Counted from the first letter of the stretch, positions 24,437-34,159 are shown. The stretch is DNA of 64,000 nt from Paeniglutamicibacter quisquiliarum (GCF_019084045.1 NZ_JAHRED010000003.1:248001-312000); one strand, 5' to 3'. Made by a program: numbers and translations. Notes: generated by a model from the letters alone, not told the origin.

Positions 24437-25183
24437 ATGGACCTTTCCCTTATTTTGCTGGTGCTCGGCCTGGTCGTGGTCGGGGCAATCGCGCAGCGCG
24501 TGGCGGGGCTCGGGTTCGCGATGCTTGTCTCCCCGTTCCTGGTCATCGCCCTGGGCGCACACGAGGGCGTGTTCCTGGTGAACATCTGCGGCGTGCTTTC
24601 CTCGGCGATCATCATGCCGCGGGTGTGGAGGGACATCGACTGGTCGATGTTCCGCTGGCTGTGCTCCTTCAGCGTCTTCGGCTCGGTGGCCGGGGCGCTC
24701 ATGGCCGGGGGACTGCCCTCGGCCCCGCTGTCGATCATCGTCGGCGCCACGGTGCTCGCCGCCCTGCTGCTGTCGCTGATCCTGGTGCGCGCCAACGTCA
24801 CCGTCTCCGGACAGGTCCCCAAGGCCAGCGCCGGGTTCCTCTCCGGTCTCACCAACTCGCTGGCGGGCGTGGGCGGACCGGCGGTGAGCGCCTATGCGGT
24901 GCTGGCCCGCTGGCCGCAGCGCCCCTTCGCCGCGACGCTGCAGCCCTTCTTCGTGGTGACCGGGATGGTCACCATCGCCATGAAGTTCGTCACCACCCCC
25001 GATGCCCTGCCGCCGCTTCCGGTGTGGGCCTGGATCGGGGTCGCCGTGTTCATCTGGGCGGGCGTGCTCATCGGCGAACAGGTGCAGCGCGTGGTCTCCG
25101 ACCGGCACGCACGCTTCTTTGTGCTTTGCTGCGCCTTCTTCGGCGCCATCACCGCCCTGGTCAGCGGGCTGCGCGCGCTCTAG
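24437..25183 (+). CDS. TauE/SafE-family membrane exporter
   Basis: A 248-residue protein with about eight TM helices in two repeats. Each repeat carries the family glycine-rich signature: QRVAGLGFAMLVSPF at about residue 20 and SGLTNSLAGVGGPAVSAY at about residue 136. The family exports sulfite, sulfoacetate or related organosulfonate anions. It has no sulfur genes next to it. Starts at a leaderless-type promoter. Confidence 0.87.
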   Translation: MDLSLILLVLGLVVVGAIAQRVAGLGFAMLVSPFLVIALGAHEGVFLVNICGVLSSAIIMPRVWRDIDWSMFRWLCSFSVFGSVAGALMAGGLPSAPLSIIVGATVLAALLLSLILVRANVTVSGQVPKASAGFLSGLTNSLAGVGGPAVSAYAVLARWPQRPFAATLQPFFVVTGMVTIAMKFVTTPDALPPLPVWAWIGVAVFIWAGVLIGEQVQRVVSDRHARFFVLCCAFFGAITALVSGLRAL

Positions 25184-25246
25184 GAACGCGGTGCCCGCCG
25201 CGTCAATCAGTGGTGCGCGGGCACATCGGTGGGACGATGGAAAACA

Positions 25247-26575
25247 ATGAGTGAGAAGAAAAAGCAGCCGCCCGCCGCGGCGGCACTGAACGCGGCGCGC
25301 CAGCGGTTGAGCACCGGCTGGCCCATGCCGCTATTCCTGCAGGGAGCCTTCGAGTTCATGCAGGCCGCCCTGTTCTCGGCCTTCCTGGTGGTCATCCCGT
25401 GGTTCGCCGTGTGGTTCAGCGGGGGCTTCGCCAACCGCAGCATCGAATCGGTGCTGCAGATGGGCGGTCAGATCTGGCTCCTGATCCACGCGGTCCCGCT
25501 GCACCTGTTGCAGGTGGGCACCGGGACCGACCCCTCGCAGGGCTCGGCCGTGCTGGACTTCATCCCGCTGGGGCTGACCCTCATCCCGTTCTTCCTGTGC
25601 TGGCGGGCCGGGCGGCGCATTGCGCGGGCCTCCTACACCGACTCGTTGTGGCAGGGCATCCTTGGTGCCCTGGGCATCTACCTGCTCTGCGGGCTGTTCA
25701 CCGGCTTCCTGGTGAACAACGAGGAGGCCAGCGTTTCGCTGCTGGCCGCCACCCTCATCCCGCTGATCCCCGCCGGGGCGGGCGTGATCACCGGCGCCCG
25801 CCGCGAGTCCGGCTCCTGGGGCCGGCTGATCGGCTTCGACGCCGCTGCCTGGATCTCCAAGACCTCCCAGCACTCGCGGTGGGCCGGGTCCTACGTCTGG
25901 GCGGTGCTCTGCGGCGGCACCCTGGCCTACCTGCTCACCTTCGCGCTGGCATCCCTGCTGCTGGCGATCAACCTCGCGGTGCACTGGGTCGATGTCTCCA
26001 ACGTCTACCAGCAGCTGCGCCCCGGACCCATCGGATCGGCCGTGCTGACCCTGGGCCAGCTGGGCGTCATGCCGAACCTGGCCCTCTGGACCCTGGCGTG
26101 GATCACCGGCGGCGGCATCACCCTGGGGGTGGGCAGCACGCTGTCCACGCTGGAAACCACCGTGGGCCCGCTGCCGGCGGTGCCGGTGCTCGCGGCGCTG
26201 CCTTCCGGGGACCTTGACTACGCCTGGGCGTTCATGTTGTTGCCGGTGTTCGCCGGGTTCATGGCCGGCTGGTATTTCCTGCGGGTGGGGGAGAACCACC
26301 TGGACGACTGGGTGTCGCTGCGCATCCGCACCCGATGGCTGTCGCTCGGGCTGTCCACGGTCGCCCTGGGCGTGTTCGTCGGCACCTTTGCCGGCGCCCT
26401 GTCCCTGGTCGGTTCCTGGCTGGCCGGCGGGTCGCTGGGCATTGGGCGGTTCACCGAGGTGGGGCCCGACATCCTGTTGACGGCCGTGCTGCTTGCGGCG
26501 CAGGTGGCACTGGGCACCGCGATCGGGTACCTGGTCTCCCCGCTGCTCGAGCACGACCCGGTGCTCGACCGCTAG
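25247..26575 (+). CDS. DUF6350-family membrane protein
   Basis: A 442-residue protein with about ten TM helices, beginning LFLQGAFEFMQAALFSAFLVVIP, the usual DUF6350 opening. This actinobacterial family often sits just upstream of purN, and here it lies 6 kb before purN, separated by an ABC transporter operon. Function unknown. The start is ATG 25247; an in-frame GTG six codons earlier is possible. The 3' end overlaps the DinB gene on the other strand by 4 bp. Confidence 0.8.
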   Translation: MSEKKKQPPAAAALNAARQRLSTGWPMPLFLQGAFEFMQAALFSAFLVVIPWFAVWFSGGFANRSIESVLQMGGQIWLLIHAVPLHLLQVGTGTDPSQGSAVLDFIPLGLTLIPFFLCWRAGRRIARASYTDSLWQGILGALGIYLLCGLFTGFLVNNEEASVSLLAATLIPLIPAGAGVITGARRESGSWGRLIGFDAAAWISKTSQHSRWAGSYVWAVLCGGTLAYLLTFALASLLLAINLAVHWVDVSNVYQQLRPGPIGSAVLTLGQLGVMPNLALWTLAWITGGGITLGVGSTLSTLETTVGPLPAVPVLAALPSGDLDYAWAFMLLPVFAGFMAGWYFLRVGENHLDDWVSLRIRTRWLSLGLSTVALGVFVGTFAGALSLVGSWLAGGSLGIGRFTEVGPDILLTAVLLAAQVALGTAIGYLVSPLLEHDPVLDR

Positions 26576-27111
26576 CGCGGCCTGCCGACGCCCAAATCGT
26601 GATGCAGGTGGTGCGCCGCATCGTGCCACGCGTATTGGGCCAACGTGGCGGTGGTGAACACCGCGCCATTGGACCTCGTCCCCATCCGCGGCAGTTGCGC
26701 GTCGGTCAGCGCCTCCAGCGCGTCGGCAAAGGACGCCGCGGATTCCTCCAGCCGCCGGGCCACCTCGGCGGCGGGGATCGCCGCGTAGTCCGCGCGCACC
26801 GCCGCCTCGTTCTGGTCCCAGCTGGCGAACGTCGGGGCGTCCGACTCCAGCATCAGGGCCAGCCGCGCGTTCATCACCTGGAGCATTTCCGCCACGTGCG
26901 CGCAATACTCGTGCGTGCTCCACACCCCGGGGTCATTGCGAACCCCTGCATCCGGCGCCGCCAGCGCGCGGGTGTAGTGCGGGACGGATTCGCGCAGCAG
27001 CGCGGCGACCTGCGCGGGGTTCAGCGCCCGCACATCGATCCCGCATTCGCCGCAGGGCTCAGAGAGCACCACGGTCCAGTCCTTGGTGTCGGGGGTTGGC
27101 TGGTCATTCAT
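26572..27111 (-). CDS. DinB-superfamily protein
   Basis: A 179-residue four-helix protein with DinB/mycothiol-transferase-like metal ligands: His in WSTHEYCAHVAEML (about residue 67) and the paired His residues in YAWHDAAHHLHH (about 163-170). An extra CGECGIDV motif lies near the N-terminus. The family includes thiol S-transferases that use mycothiol or bacillithiol. Convergent with the DUF6350 gene, overlapping 4 bp. Confidence 0.8.
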   Translation of the reverse strand: MNDQPTPDTKDWTVVLSEPCGECGIDVRALNPAQVAALLRESVPHYTRALAAPDAGVRNDPGVWSTHEYCAHVAEMLQVMNARLALMLESDAPTFASWDQNEAAVRADYAAIPAAEVARRLEESAASFADALEALTDAQLPRMGTRSNGAVFTTATLAQYAWHDAAHHLHHDLGVGRPR

Positions 27112-27126
27112 GGGACGATCCTCGAT

Positions 27127-27516
27127 TCATTGGGGGGCCAAGTGGTCCCGGAAATCCTGGGTGCAGGCGGTCTCGGAGCGCAGGGTCAGCGCATCGGCGC
27201 GGCACTGCTGGTACTGCAGCGACGGCCCGAGGAACACCAGCTGCCCTGCCAGCAGCACTGCAACGAGCCCGCAGGCCACCGTCGCCACGGGCGCCGCCAG
27301 CTTCAGCATGCCGGCTGCGGGATTGCCGAACGCCTTCAGGGAAGTCAGCACGCCCAGGACGAATCCGGCCACGGCGAAGGGCAGCCCGGCGAGCCGAAAC
27401 GGCAACGGCAGGTACCAGCCCGCCAGCGTGCAGGCCATGGCGACGACGGTGGCACCTACCCAGCGCAGCAGCGGGCGGGCTGCATCCGGTGCGTCCCGGC
27501 GGGTGTTGCTGGCCAT
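27127..27516 (-). CDS. small integral membrane protein, hypothetical
   Basis: A 129-residue protein with three TM helices (about residues 20-40, 44-62 and 74-96) and a C-terminal extracytoplasmic tail with two Cys (QYQQCRADAL and ETACTQDF) that could form a disulfide. It is 15 bp upstream of the DinB gene and may share its transcript. No family recognised. A GTG three codons earlier is an alternative start. Confidence 0.6.
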   Translation of the reverse strand: MASNTRRDAPDAARPLLRWVGATVVAMACTLAGWYLPLPFRLAGLPFAVAGFVLGVLTSLKAFGNPAAGMLKLAAPVATVACGLVAVLLAGQLVFLGPSLQYQQCRADALTLRSETACTQDFRDHLAPQ

Positions 27517-27659
27517 GACACCCACACTAGCCCCCCGCTCCCGTTCGTTACATGGATTAGGTCGCCGCCGGGTGCACTTGCGTACGATAATGGTTTGTCA
27601 CGGGTGCTTTTGCGCCCGCCGCGGCGCCGACGCCCAAGTACCGAAGGACTGATGGAACG

Positions 27660-29183
27660 ATGCAGGCAACGCCAACGAGCCGACGCAGGAAAACCGGCGC
27701 ATTGCTCGCCGCCGTGCTCGGCGCCACCCTGCTGCTTTCCGCCTGCAACGCCGGCGCCGGAACCGGTGCCCGGGACCCGCAGCAGCTGGTCGTCGCCTTG
27801 ACGGGCGAACCGGTGAACCTCGACTTCACCACCACGGCCGGTGCGGCGATCCCGCAGGCCATGATGGCCAACGTGTACGAGGGGCTGGTGACGGTGGACC
27901 AGACCGGCGCGATCCAGCCGCTGCTCGCCACCGGCTGGGAAACCAGCGCCGACAACAAGTCCTACACCTTCACCCTGGTTCAGGGCGCCACCTTCTCCAA
28001 CGGGGCGGCCTTCGACGCCTCCGACGTGAAGTTCTCCATCGAGCGGGTCAAGTCCGACGCCTGGCTCAACGGGCTGAAGTCGAAGATGGACGTGGTCGAC
28101 GACGTGGTGGTCAATTCCCCGACCTCGGTCACGGTGAACCTTTCCCGGCCCTCGCAGGCGTGGCTGTACTCGATGACCACGCTGGTCGGGGCGATGTTCG
28201 ACCCCTCCGGCGTGGACGACCTGGCCAACAAGCCGGTGGGCACCGGCCCCTACGCGCTCGAGTCCTGGGCCCGCGGGGAGTCGATCAGCCTGGTCGCCCG
28301 TCCCGACTACCGGGGCGCCGCCCCGGGCATTGCCCGCGTGACCCTGCGCTACTTCGCCGACGCAATCGCCACCACCAACGCCCTGTCCTCCGGCGACGTG
28401 GATGTCATCTACAACATGCAGGCACCCGAGCTGCTTTCCTCCTTCGAGTCCAATCCCGGCTACCAGGTCATCGAGGGCACCTCCAACGGCGAGATCATCC
28501 TGTCGATGAACAACAAGGCCAAGCCCTTCAACGACAAGCGGGTCCGCCAGGCCGTGCTGTACGCCATCGACCGCAAGTCGGTGCGCGACACCGCCTGGAA
28601 CGGGCTGGGCGCCCTGGTCGGCGGGCCGGTGCCGCCCACCGACCCCTACTACGAGGACCTCAACGAGCTCTACCCCTTCGACCCGGCCAAGGCTCGCGCC
28701 CTGCTGAAGGAGGCCGGCGCCGAGAACCTGAAAATCACCTTCACGGTGCCCACCCGCCCCTACGCCACCGCCGTCTCAGAGATTGTCCAGTCCCAGCTGC
28801 GCGACGTGGGGATCGATGCGAGGATCGCCTCCGCCGAGTTCCCCGCCGTCTGGCTGGATACGGTGTTCAACCGCCACGACTACCAGATGTCGGTGGTCCT
28901 GGCCGTGGAGGCCCGCGACGTGCTGACCATGTTCAACAACCCCGACTACTACATCGGCTACGACAACTCCAAGATCAAGGCCGAGGCGGCGGCCGCGGAC
29001 GCCGCGGACACGGCGAATTACGTGGCGGGCATGAAGAACGTGGTGCGCACCATCGTGGACGACGCGCCGGTGGACACGCTGTTCATCTTCCCGAACATCT
29101 CGGTGGCCAAGGCGGGGATCACCGGCCTGAGCGCCAACTCCGTCTCCGAGGCGCTGAACCTCGCCACCATCGCCTGGTCCTAG
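27660..29183 (+). CDS. ABC transporter substrate-binding lipoprotein (family 5, oligopeptide/nickel type)
   Basis: A 507-residue lipoprotein with signal peptide and lipobox LSAC (Cys29). The SBP_bac_5 fold shows in QLVVALTGEPVNLDF, ANVYEGLVTVD, the YTFTLVQGATFSNG block and VRQAVLYAIDRKSV. It binds peptides or similar solutes outside the membrane. It opens a four-gene operon with two permeases and a fused ATPase, closely spaced or overlapping. The ligand cannot be told; the peptide/opine class is likely. Confidence 0.9.
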   Translation: MQATPTSRRRKTGALLAAVLGATLLLSACNAGAGTGARDPQQLVVALTGEPVNLDFTTTAGAAIPQAMMANVYEGLVTVDQTGAIQPLLATGWETSADNKSYTFTLVQGATFSNGAAFDASDVKFSIERVKSDAWLNGLKSKMDVVDDVVVNSPTSVTVNLSRPSQAWLYSMTTLVGAMFDPSGVDDLANKPVGTGPYALESWARGESISLVARPDYRGAAPGIARVTLRYFADAIATTNALSSGDVDVIYNMQAPELLSSFESNPGYQVIEGTSNGEIILSMNNKAKPFNDKRVRQAVLYAIDRKSVRDTAWNGLGALVGGPVPPTDPYYEDLNELYPFDPAKARALLKEAGAENLKITFTVPTRPYATAVSEIVQSQLRDVGIDARIASAEFPAVWLDTVFNRHDYQMSVVLAVEARDVLTMFNNPDYYIGYDNSKIKAEAAAADAADTANYVAGMKNVVRTIVDDAPVDTLFIFPNISVAKAGITGLSANSVSEALNLATIAWS

Positions 29184-29198
29184 GGACAGGCGGTACGG

Positions 29199-30149
29199 AT
29201 GCTGGTGCGCATTGCGGGGAACCTGGCCCGCTTCCTGCTGTCCCTGCTTGCAGCCACGGTTCTGGTCTTCGCCCTGATGCGCGTGCTGCCCGGGGACCCG
29301 GCAGTGATTGCCGCCGGGCAGAACGCCTCGCCGGAGATCGTCGCCTCCCTGGCCCGCCAGTTCGGGACCGACAGGCCGCTTCCCGTGCAGTACTGGGACT
29401 GGTTCTCCGGGCTCTGGCGCGGGGACTTCGGAGTTTCCTACGTGACGCGTGCGGACATCTCCCCGCTGGTGGCGGACAAGGTGCAGGTCTCCCTGATCCT
29501 GGTCTCAGCGGCCATGGTGCTCGCGCTGGCGATCGCGATCCCCGCCGGGACCCTCGCCGCGGTGCGGCACAACAAGCCCTCCGGCGCGCTGGTCTCCGCG
29601 GCCAGCCAGCTGGGCATCGCGATCCCCGGCTTCCTGCTGGGCATCGTGCTGGTCTCCTTCTTCGCCCTGCGCCTGGGCTGGCTGCCGGCCAACGGCTGGG
29701 TGGCCCCGGGCGTCGACTTCGCCGGGTTCCTCTCCCGCCTGGTGCTGCCGGTCATGGCGCTGGCCGGGGTGCAGTCGGCAATCCTGGTGCGCTACATCCG
29801 CTCCGCGGTGCTCGAGGTGATGCACGAGGACTACCTGCGCACCGCGCGGGCCAAGGGTCTGTCCCGGATGCGCGCGCTGGGGCGGCACGGGCTGCGCAAT
29901 GCGGCGATCCCGGTGCTGACGGTCACCGGGGTGCAGTTCTCCGCGCTGATCATCGGCGCGGTCGTCATCGAGCGGGTCTTCGTGATCCCGGGCCTGGGCT
30001 CGATGCTGCTGGCCGCGGTGGGCAACCGCGACCTGCTCACCGTCCAGTCGGTGGTGATGGTGCTGGTGGCCATCACGCTGATCGTGAACCTGCTGGTGGA
30101 CGTGCTCTACACCGTCCTTGACCCGCGCATCCGCGCCGCGGTCCGATGA
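29199..30149 (+). CDS. ABC transporter permease (DppB-type)
   Basis: A 316-residue inner-membrane permease with six TM helices. It has an N-terminal helix LARFLLSLLAATVLVFALMRVLPGDPA and the EAA loop EDYLRTARAKGLSRMRALGRHGLRNA at about residues 208-233, the contact point for the ATPase. It starts 15 bp after the binding-protein gene and ends in an ATGA overlap with the second permease. Confidence 0.9.
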   Translation: MLVRIAGNLARFLLSLLAATVLVFALMRVLPGDPAVIAAGQNASPEIVASLARQFGTDRPLPVQYWDWFSGLWRGDFGVSYVTRADISPLVADKVQVSLILVSAAMVLALAIAIPAGTLAAVRHNKPSGALVSAASQLGIAIPGFLLGIVLVSFFALRLGWLPANGWVAPGVDFAGFLSRLVLPVMALAGVQSAILVRYIRSAVLEVMHEDYLRTARAKGLSRMRALGRHGLRNAAIPVLTVTGVQFSALIIGAVVIERVFVIPGLGSMLLAAVGNRDLLTVQSVVMVLVAITLIVNLLVDVLYTVLDPRIRAAVR

Positions 30150-31054
30150 GAACCCCGGAGCCGGAACCCATGACCCCAGGAGCCATGACCCCAGGACCCG
30201 TGTCGCCCGAGACGCTGAAGCCGGGACCCGTGCGGCCCAGGCCCGTCCCCGCGCTGCTGATCGGCGGGGCGATCGTGGCCCTGATTGCCCTCACCGCGCT
30301 GCTCTCGCTCGTCTTCACCCCCTTCGACCCGCTGCAGGCCAACCCGCCGGTGCGGCTGCAGGGCCCCGGCCCCCAGCATTGGCTGGGCACCGACAACCTG
30401 GGCCGCGACCTGCTCTCGCGGATCCTGGTGGGAGCGCGCATCACGCTGCTGGTCGGCGTGGTCTCGGTGGGCATCGCGGTGCTCATCGGCACCCCGCTGG
30501 GCATCTGGGCGGGCATGCGGCGCGGGGCCGTGGAGGAAATCACCATGCGCGCCTCCGACATCCTGCTGGCCTTCCCCGCGCTGCTGCTGGCCATCATGTT
30601 CGCCGCGATCTACGGGGCCTCCACCGTCTCGGCGATGGCCGCCATCGGCCTGGCCTCGGTGCCCGGATTCGCCCGGGTGGCCCGCGCCGGGACGCTGCAG
30701 GTGATGAACGCCGAATACGTGCTCGCCGCCCGCGCCGCCGCCCAGCGCCCGTTGCGCATCGCCGTCCGCCACGTGCTGCCCAACATCACCGGGATGCTGC
30801 TGATCCAGTGCTCGGTGACCTTTGCGCTGGCGGTGCTGGCCGAGGCGGCGCTGTCCTTCCTGGGCCTGGGCACGCCCCCGCCGGTGCCCTCCTGGGGGCG
30901 GATGCTGCAGGAATCCCAGCAATACTGGGGCACCTTCCCGCTCATGGCGCTGTGGCCGGGGCTCGCGATCGCGCTGGCGGTCATGGGCTTCAACCTGCTC
31001 GGGGACGGGTTGCGCGACGCATTGGATCCCAAGCTGGGGAGGGGCAAGGCATGA
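30146..31054 (+). CDS. ABC transporter permease (DppC-type)
   Basis: A 302-residue permease. It has GTDNLGRDLLSRILVGARI at about residue 85 and the EAA loop YVLAARAAAQRPLRIAVRHVLPN near residue 190. The first 35 residues are a proline-rich leader with a tandem MTPG repeat; ATG 30171, with GGAGCCGGAA before it, could be the real start. ATGA overlaps link it to both neighbours. Confidence 0.88.
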   Translation: MRTPEPEPMTPGAMTPGPVSPETLKPGPVRPRPVPALLIGGAIVALIALTALLSLVFTPFDPLQANPPVRLQGPGPQHWLGTDNLGRDLLSRILVGARITLLVGVVSVGIAVLIGTPLGIWAGMRRGAVEEITMRASDILLAFPALLLAIMFAAIYGASTVSAMAAIGLASVPGFARVARAGTLQVMNAEYVLAARAAAQRPLRIAVRHVLPNITGMLLIQCSVTFALAVLAEAALSFLGLGTPPPVPSWGRMLQESQQYWGTFPLMALWPGLAIALAVMGFNLLGDGLRDALDPKLGRGKA

Positions 31055-32802
31055 GGAACCGGGACACCGCGAGCGCCGGGGCGGGCACCGGGAACCTGCT
31101 GGAGGTGTCGGACCTGTCCGTTTCCGCCGGGAGCAAGGCCTTGGTGTCCTCGCTGTCCTTCTCCATGGCCGCCGGGGAGCGGATCGGGCTGATTGGGGAA
31201 TCGGGCTCCGGCAAATCGCTGACTGCCACCGCGCTGCTGGGCCTGCTGCCCGACGAGCTCACCGTCTCCGGCACCGCGCACCTGCGCGGCTTCGGGCCCG
31301 ACCTGCTCACCGCCAGCGACAAGGCGATGCAGGATTTGCGCGGGGACGAGATCTCGATGGTCTTCCAGGAGCCGCTTTCGGCCCTGAACCCGCTGATGAA
31401 GGTCGGCGCGCAGGTCGCCGAGGTCATGCTCCAGCACCGAACCGTGCCGAACCGCGCCGCCGCGCGCCGGCGTGCCGTCGAGCTGCTGGCCTCGGTGAGG
31501 ATCCCCGATCCGGCGCAGGCCGCCGGCGCCTACCCGCACCAGCTCTCCGGCGGGCAGCGCCAACGCGTCATGGTCGCCATGGCACTGGCGAACGACCCGC
31601 AGCTGCTGCTGGCCGACGAGCCGACCACGGCGCTGGATGTCACGGTGCAGTCCCAGGTCCTCGAGCTGATCTCCGCCCAGGTTTCCGAGCGCGGCACCGG
31701 GCTGCTGTTCATCACCCACGACCTCGCCGTGGTGGCGAACATGTGCACCCGCGTGCTGGTGCTCAACAAGGGCCGCTTGGTGGAATCCGGGGACCTCGAC
31801 AAGATCTTCTCCGCCCCCGAGCACCCCTACACCCGTGCGCTGCTGGCCGCCAGCGACCTGTCGGCCACCGACGGGCGCGGACGCCTGTTCACCGTGGAGA
31901 CGGCCGCGGCCTACGTGCCCCCGGCACTGCGCGGGGGGACGCCGCCGGCCGCGCCGACCCCGCAGGCACCGCGGAGCGAGGCGGCCGCCGGACCGGCGCT
32001 GATCAGCGCAACGGGGCTGGGCCGAACCTACCACCGCGCCCGCACCACCCCCTTCGGCCCGCGCCCCGTGGTCAACGCCCTGGCCGATGTCAGCTTCACC
32101 GTGGCGCCCGGGGAACGGGTGGGCATCGTGGGGGAGTCGGGATCGGGCAAGTCGACTCTGCTGCGCATCCTGGCCGGGCTCGATACGCCCACCAGCGGCC
32201 AGGCCACCGTCGCCGGAACCTCGATCGCCGGGGCCCGCGAATCCGACCTGGTCCCGCTGCGCAACGCCCTGCAGATCGTCTTCCAGGACCCGCTGGGCTC
32301 ACTGGACCCGCGGATGAAGGTCGCGGACATCATCGCCGAACCCCTGCTGGTGCCGGGGCGGAAGCTTGACGCGGCCGGGCGCCTGGCCGAGGTCCACCGG
32401 ATGCTCGGGCTGGTGGGCCTGGACGCGGAATCGGCGCATCGCTACCCGCACCAGTTCTCCGGCGGGCAGCGCCAGCGCATCTCCATCGCCCGCGCCCTGG
32501 TGAACCGCCCGCGCATCCTGGTGGCCGACGAGCCGGTCTCAGCGCTGGATGTCTCGGTGCGCGCGCAGGTGCTGAACCTGATCGCCGACCTGGTCGACGA
32601 GTACGCGCTGACGCTGCTGCTGGTCTCCCACGACCTTTCGGTGGTGCGCCACCTCTGCGGGCGGGTGATCGTGATGAAGGACGGGCGCATCGTCGAATCC
32701 GGGGACACCGAGCAGATCTACAACCACCCCGCGCACCCCTACACGGCCCAGCTCATCTCCAGCTCCCTTGACCTGTCCGAGGAACTGGCGATGCCCAACT
32801 AA
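31051..32802 (+). CDS. fused dual ABC ATPase (DppD-DppF type)
   Basis: A 583-residue protein with two nucleotide-binding domains. Walker A GESGSGKS is at about residues 49 and 361, and signatures LSGGQRQRV (about 165) and FSGGQRQRI (about 469) are each followed by an ADEP Walker B. Both halves look catalytically complete, with oligopeptide-type C-terminal extensions. It overlaps the permease by ATGA and energises the transporter. purN follows after 10 bp, but has its own promoter-like box. Confidence 0.92.
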   Translation: MRNRDTASAGAGTGNLLEVSDLSVSAGSKALVSSLSFSMAAGERIGLIGESGSGKSLTATALLGLLPDELTVSGTAHLRGFGPDLLTASDKAMQDLRGDEISMVFQEPLSALNPLMKVGAQVAEVMLQHRTVPNRAAARRRAVELLASVRIPDPAQAAGAYPHQLSGGQRQRVMVAMALANDPQLLLADEPTTALDVTVQSQVLELISAQVSERGTGLLFITHDLAVVANMCTRVLVLNKGRLVESGDLDKIFSAPEHPYTRALLAASDLSATDGRGRLFTVETAAAYVPPALRGGTPPAAPTPQAPRSEAAAGPALISATGLGRTYHRARTTPFGPRPVVNALADVSFTVAPGERVGIVGESGSGKSTLLRILAGLDTPTSGQATVAGTSIAGARESDLVPLRNALQIVFQDPLGSLDPRMKVADIIAEPLLVPGRKLDAAGRLAEVHRMLGLVGLDAESAHRYPHQFSGGQRQRISIARALVNRPRILVADEPVSALDVSVRAQVLNLIADLVDEYALTLLLVSHDLSVVRHLCGRVIVMKDGRIVESGDTEQIYNHPAHPYTAQLISSSLDLSEELAMPN

Positions 32803-32805
32803 ACT
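32800..32805 (+). promoter_or_regulatory. leaderless -10 box of purN
   Basis: TAAACT ends 7 nt before the purN ATG, overlapping the stop codon of the ATPase gene. No ribosome-binding site precedes purN. Confidence 0.45.
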
Positions 32806-32812
32806 TGTATCC

Positions 32813-33379
32813 ATGCGCATCGTAGTTCTTGTCTCCGGCACCGGGTCCAACCTCCAGTCAGTCATCGACGCCGTCGCCGACGGGTCGCTGAAAAACGTGG
32901 AAATCGCCGCCGTGGGCGCCGACAAGCACGGCACCTACGGGGTGGAACGTTCCGCGGCCGCCGGCATCGAGACCTTCGTGGTGAACTTCAGGGACTACGG
33001 ACAGCGCGCGGACTGGAACCACGCGCTGACCGAGAAGTGCCTGTCCTACGAGCCCGACTACGTGGTCTCCTCGGGCTTCATGCGCATCGTCGGGGAGGAA
33101 TTCATCAACGCCTTCGACGGCACCTACATCAACACGCACCCGGCCCTGCTGCCCTCCTTCCCGGGCGCCCACGGCGTGCGCGACGCGCTGGCCTACGGCG
33201 TCAAGGTCACCGGATGCACCGTCCACATCGCCGACGCCGGCGTGGACACCGGCCCCATCCTGCGCCAGGAAGCCGTGGCCATCGAGGACAACGACACCGA
33301 GGACACCCTGCACGAGCGCATCAAGGTGGTCGAGCGCCGCCTGCTCATCGCCACGCTGGCAGACCTGGCCGCGAAGTAG
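32813..33379 (+). CDS. purN: phosphoribosylglycinamide formyltransferase
   Basis: A 188-residue enzyme of purine synthesis that transfers formyl from 10-formyl-THF to GAR. It begins MRIVVLVSGTGSNLQ, then has INTHPALLPSFPGAHGV (catalytic Asn/His) and GVDTGPILRQEAV (catalytic Asp). In most actinobacteria purH follows directly; here purH lies at 44075 with accessory genes between. The start fits a leaderless transcript. Confidence 0.93.
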   Translation: MRIVVLVSGTGSNLQSVIDAVADGSLKNVEIAAVGADKHGTYGVERSAAAGIETFVVNFRDYGQRADWNHALTEKCLSYEPDYVVSSGFMRIVGEEFINAFDGTYINTHPALLPSFPGAHGVRDALAYGVKVTGCTVHIADAGVDTGPILRQEAVAIEDNDTEDTLHERIKVVERRLLIATLADLAAK

Positions 33380-33416
33380 CGGGCGGGCCGCCGCGGCCCG
33401 ACCGGCGGGCCGGGGA

Positions 33417-33749
33417 TCAGTCGCCGAAGACGTTCCAGCAAATGGCGTTGCGGAGCTTCTGGTCCTCGAGCACCAGCGCGCGGACCGCTTCGGGCAGCCG
33501 TTCCCGCTGCCACTGCCGTTCGGCCGCTCGGGCCGGGGCGGCGTCCCGGTGATCGACGGCCGCCCCGGCCGCCCTGATAGCGTGCCGCGGCCGGCCGTCG
33601 CCCGGCTGCCGCTCCTCGAAGAGCGGCAGCACGTGTGCGACGCAGTCCAGTGCCCAGCTGGCAAGCTGCCGGTGGTGTTCATCGCCCAGGGTGCCCCCGC
33701 GGCGGATGGTGACCAGGCGGGGGTCGCGTTCCCGGGGAAGGAACGGCAT
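33417..33749 (-). CDS. Imm5-like putative immunity protein, internally deleted
   Basis: A 110-residue protein. The N-terminal half (DPRLVTIRRGGTLGDEHHRQL, CVAHVLPLFEERQPGDGRPR) and the C-terminal end (ERQWQRERLPEAVRALVL) match what I recall of the family called putative immunity protein. The middle helical part with the conserved ARAWVRGE and AHVAAHELGAAAY-type motifs (roughly 55-60 residues) is absent, yet the frame is intact. It is probably an in-frame deletion product and non-functional, or a shortened variant. It lies at the start of the accessory stretch between purN and purH. Confidence 0.6.
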   Translation of the reverse strand: MPFLPRERDPRLVTIRRGGTLGDEHHRQLASWALDCVAHVLPLFEERQPGDGRPRHAIRAAGAAVDHRDAAPARAAERQWQRERLPEAVRALVLEDQKLRNAICWNVFGD

Positions 33750-34159
33750 GCTGCCAAGATACCTTTCGAGCGGTAACGGACCTGATCCGGGGCATTGGCG
33801 GCGTGATCCCCGGATCGCTGCCCGATGGCGGAAGCCCACGCCACCTCCAGCACCGCGGCAATGAGCGCAGGAACGGGCCGACCGACGCGATCACGCGCTG
33901 GTTCAGGCCGGGAGCACCAGCATGATGGTTTTTGATGCTCCTATGCTTGTGAACCGCTCTCTGAGGCCTGTTCTTGAAGCCACTTGCTGTACTTGGCAAT
34001 GCCTTAGCGGAACCGGGACTTTTCGATTTCGATTCATCACATGGTGCCATGCCCGGAATACGAATTGAACTCTTGCCGGGTTAGCAATAGAACTAGTCGA
34101 AGAGAGTCAGCGTTTATTACCGCTGATATTGATTGATTCCGGTCGGTTTAGGGCTGGTC
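33750..34159. other. GC drop at the start of a low-GC patch, no gene recognised
   Basis: From about 33910 the base composition falls from about two thirds GC to about half and stays low to about 35290. Short frames occur but none resembles a protein I know. The abrupt change suggests transferred or remnant DNA. No transposase or integrase is visible. Confidence 0.45.

Noticed and set aside
30171-30197. Tandem MTPG repeat as a regulatory repeat
   Set aside because: Two copies of a 15-bp unit at the permease N-terminus; most simply a short coding duplication or an upstream start ambiguity.
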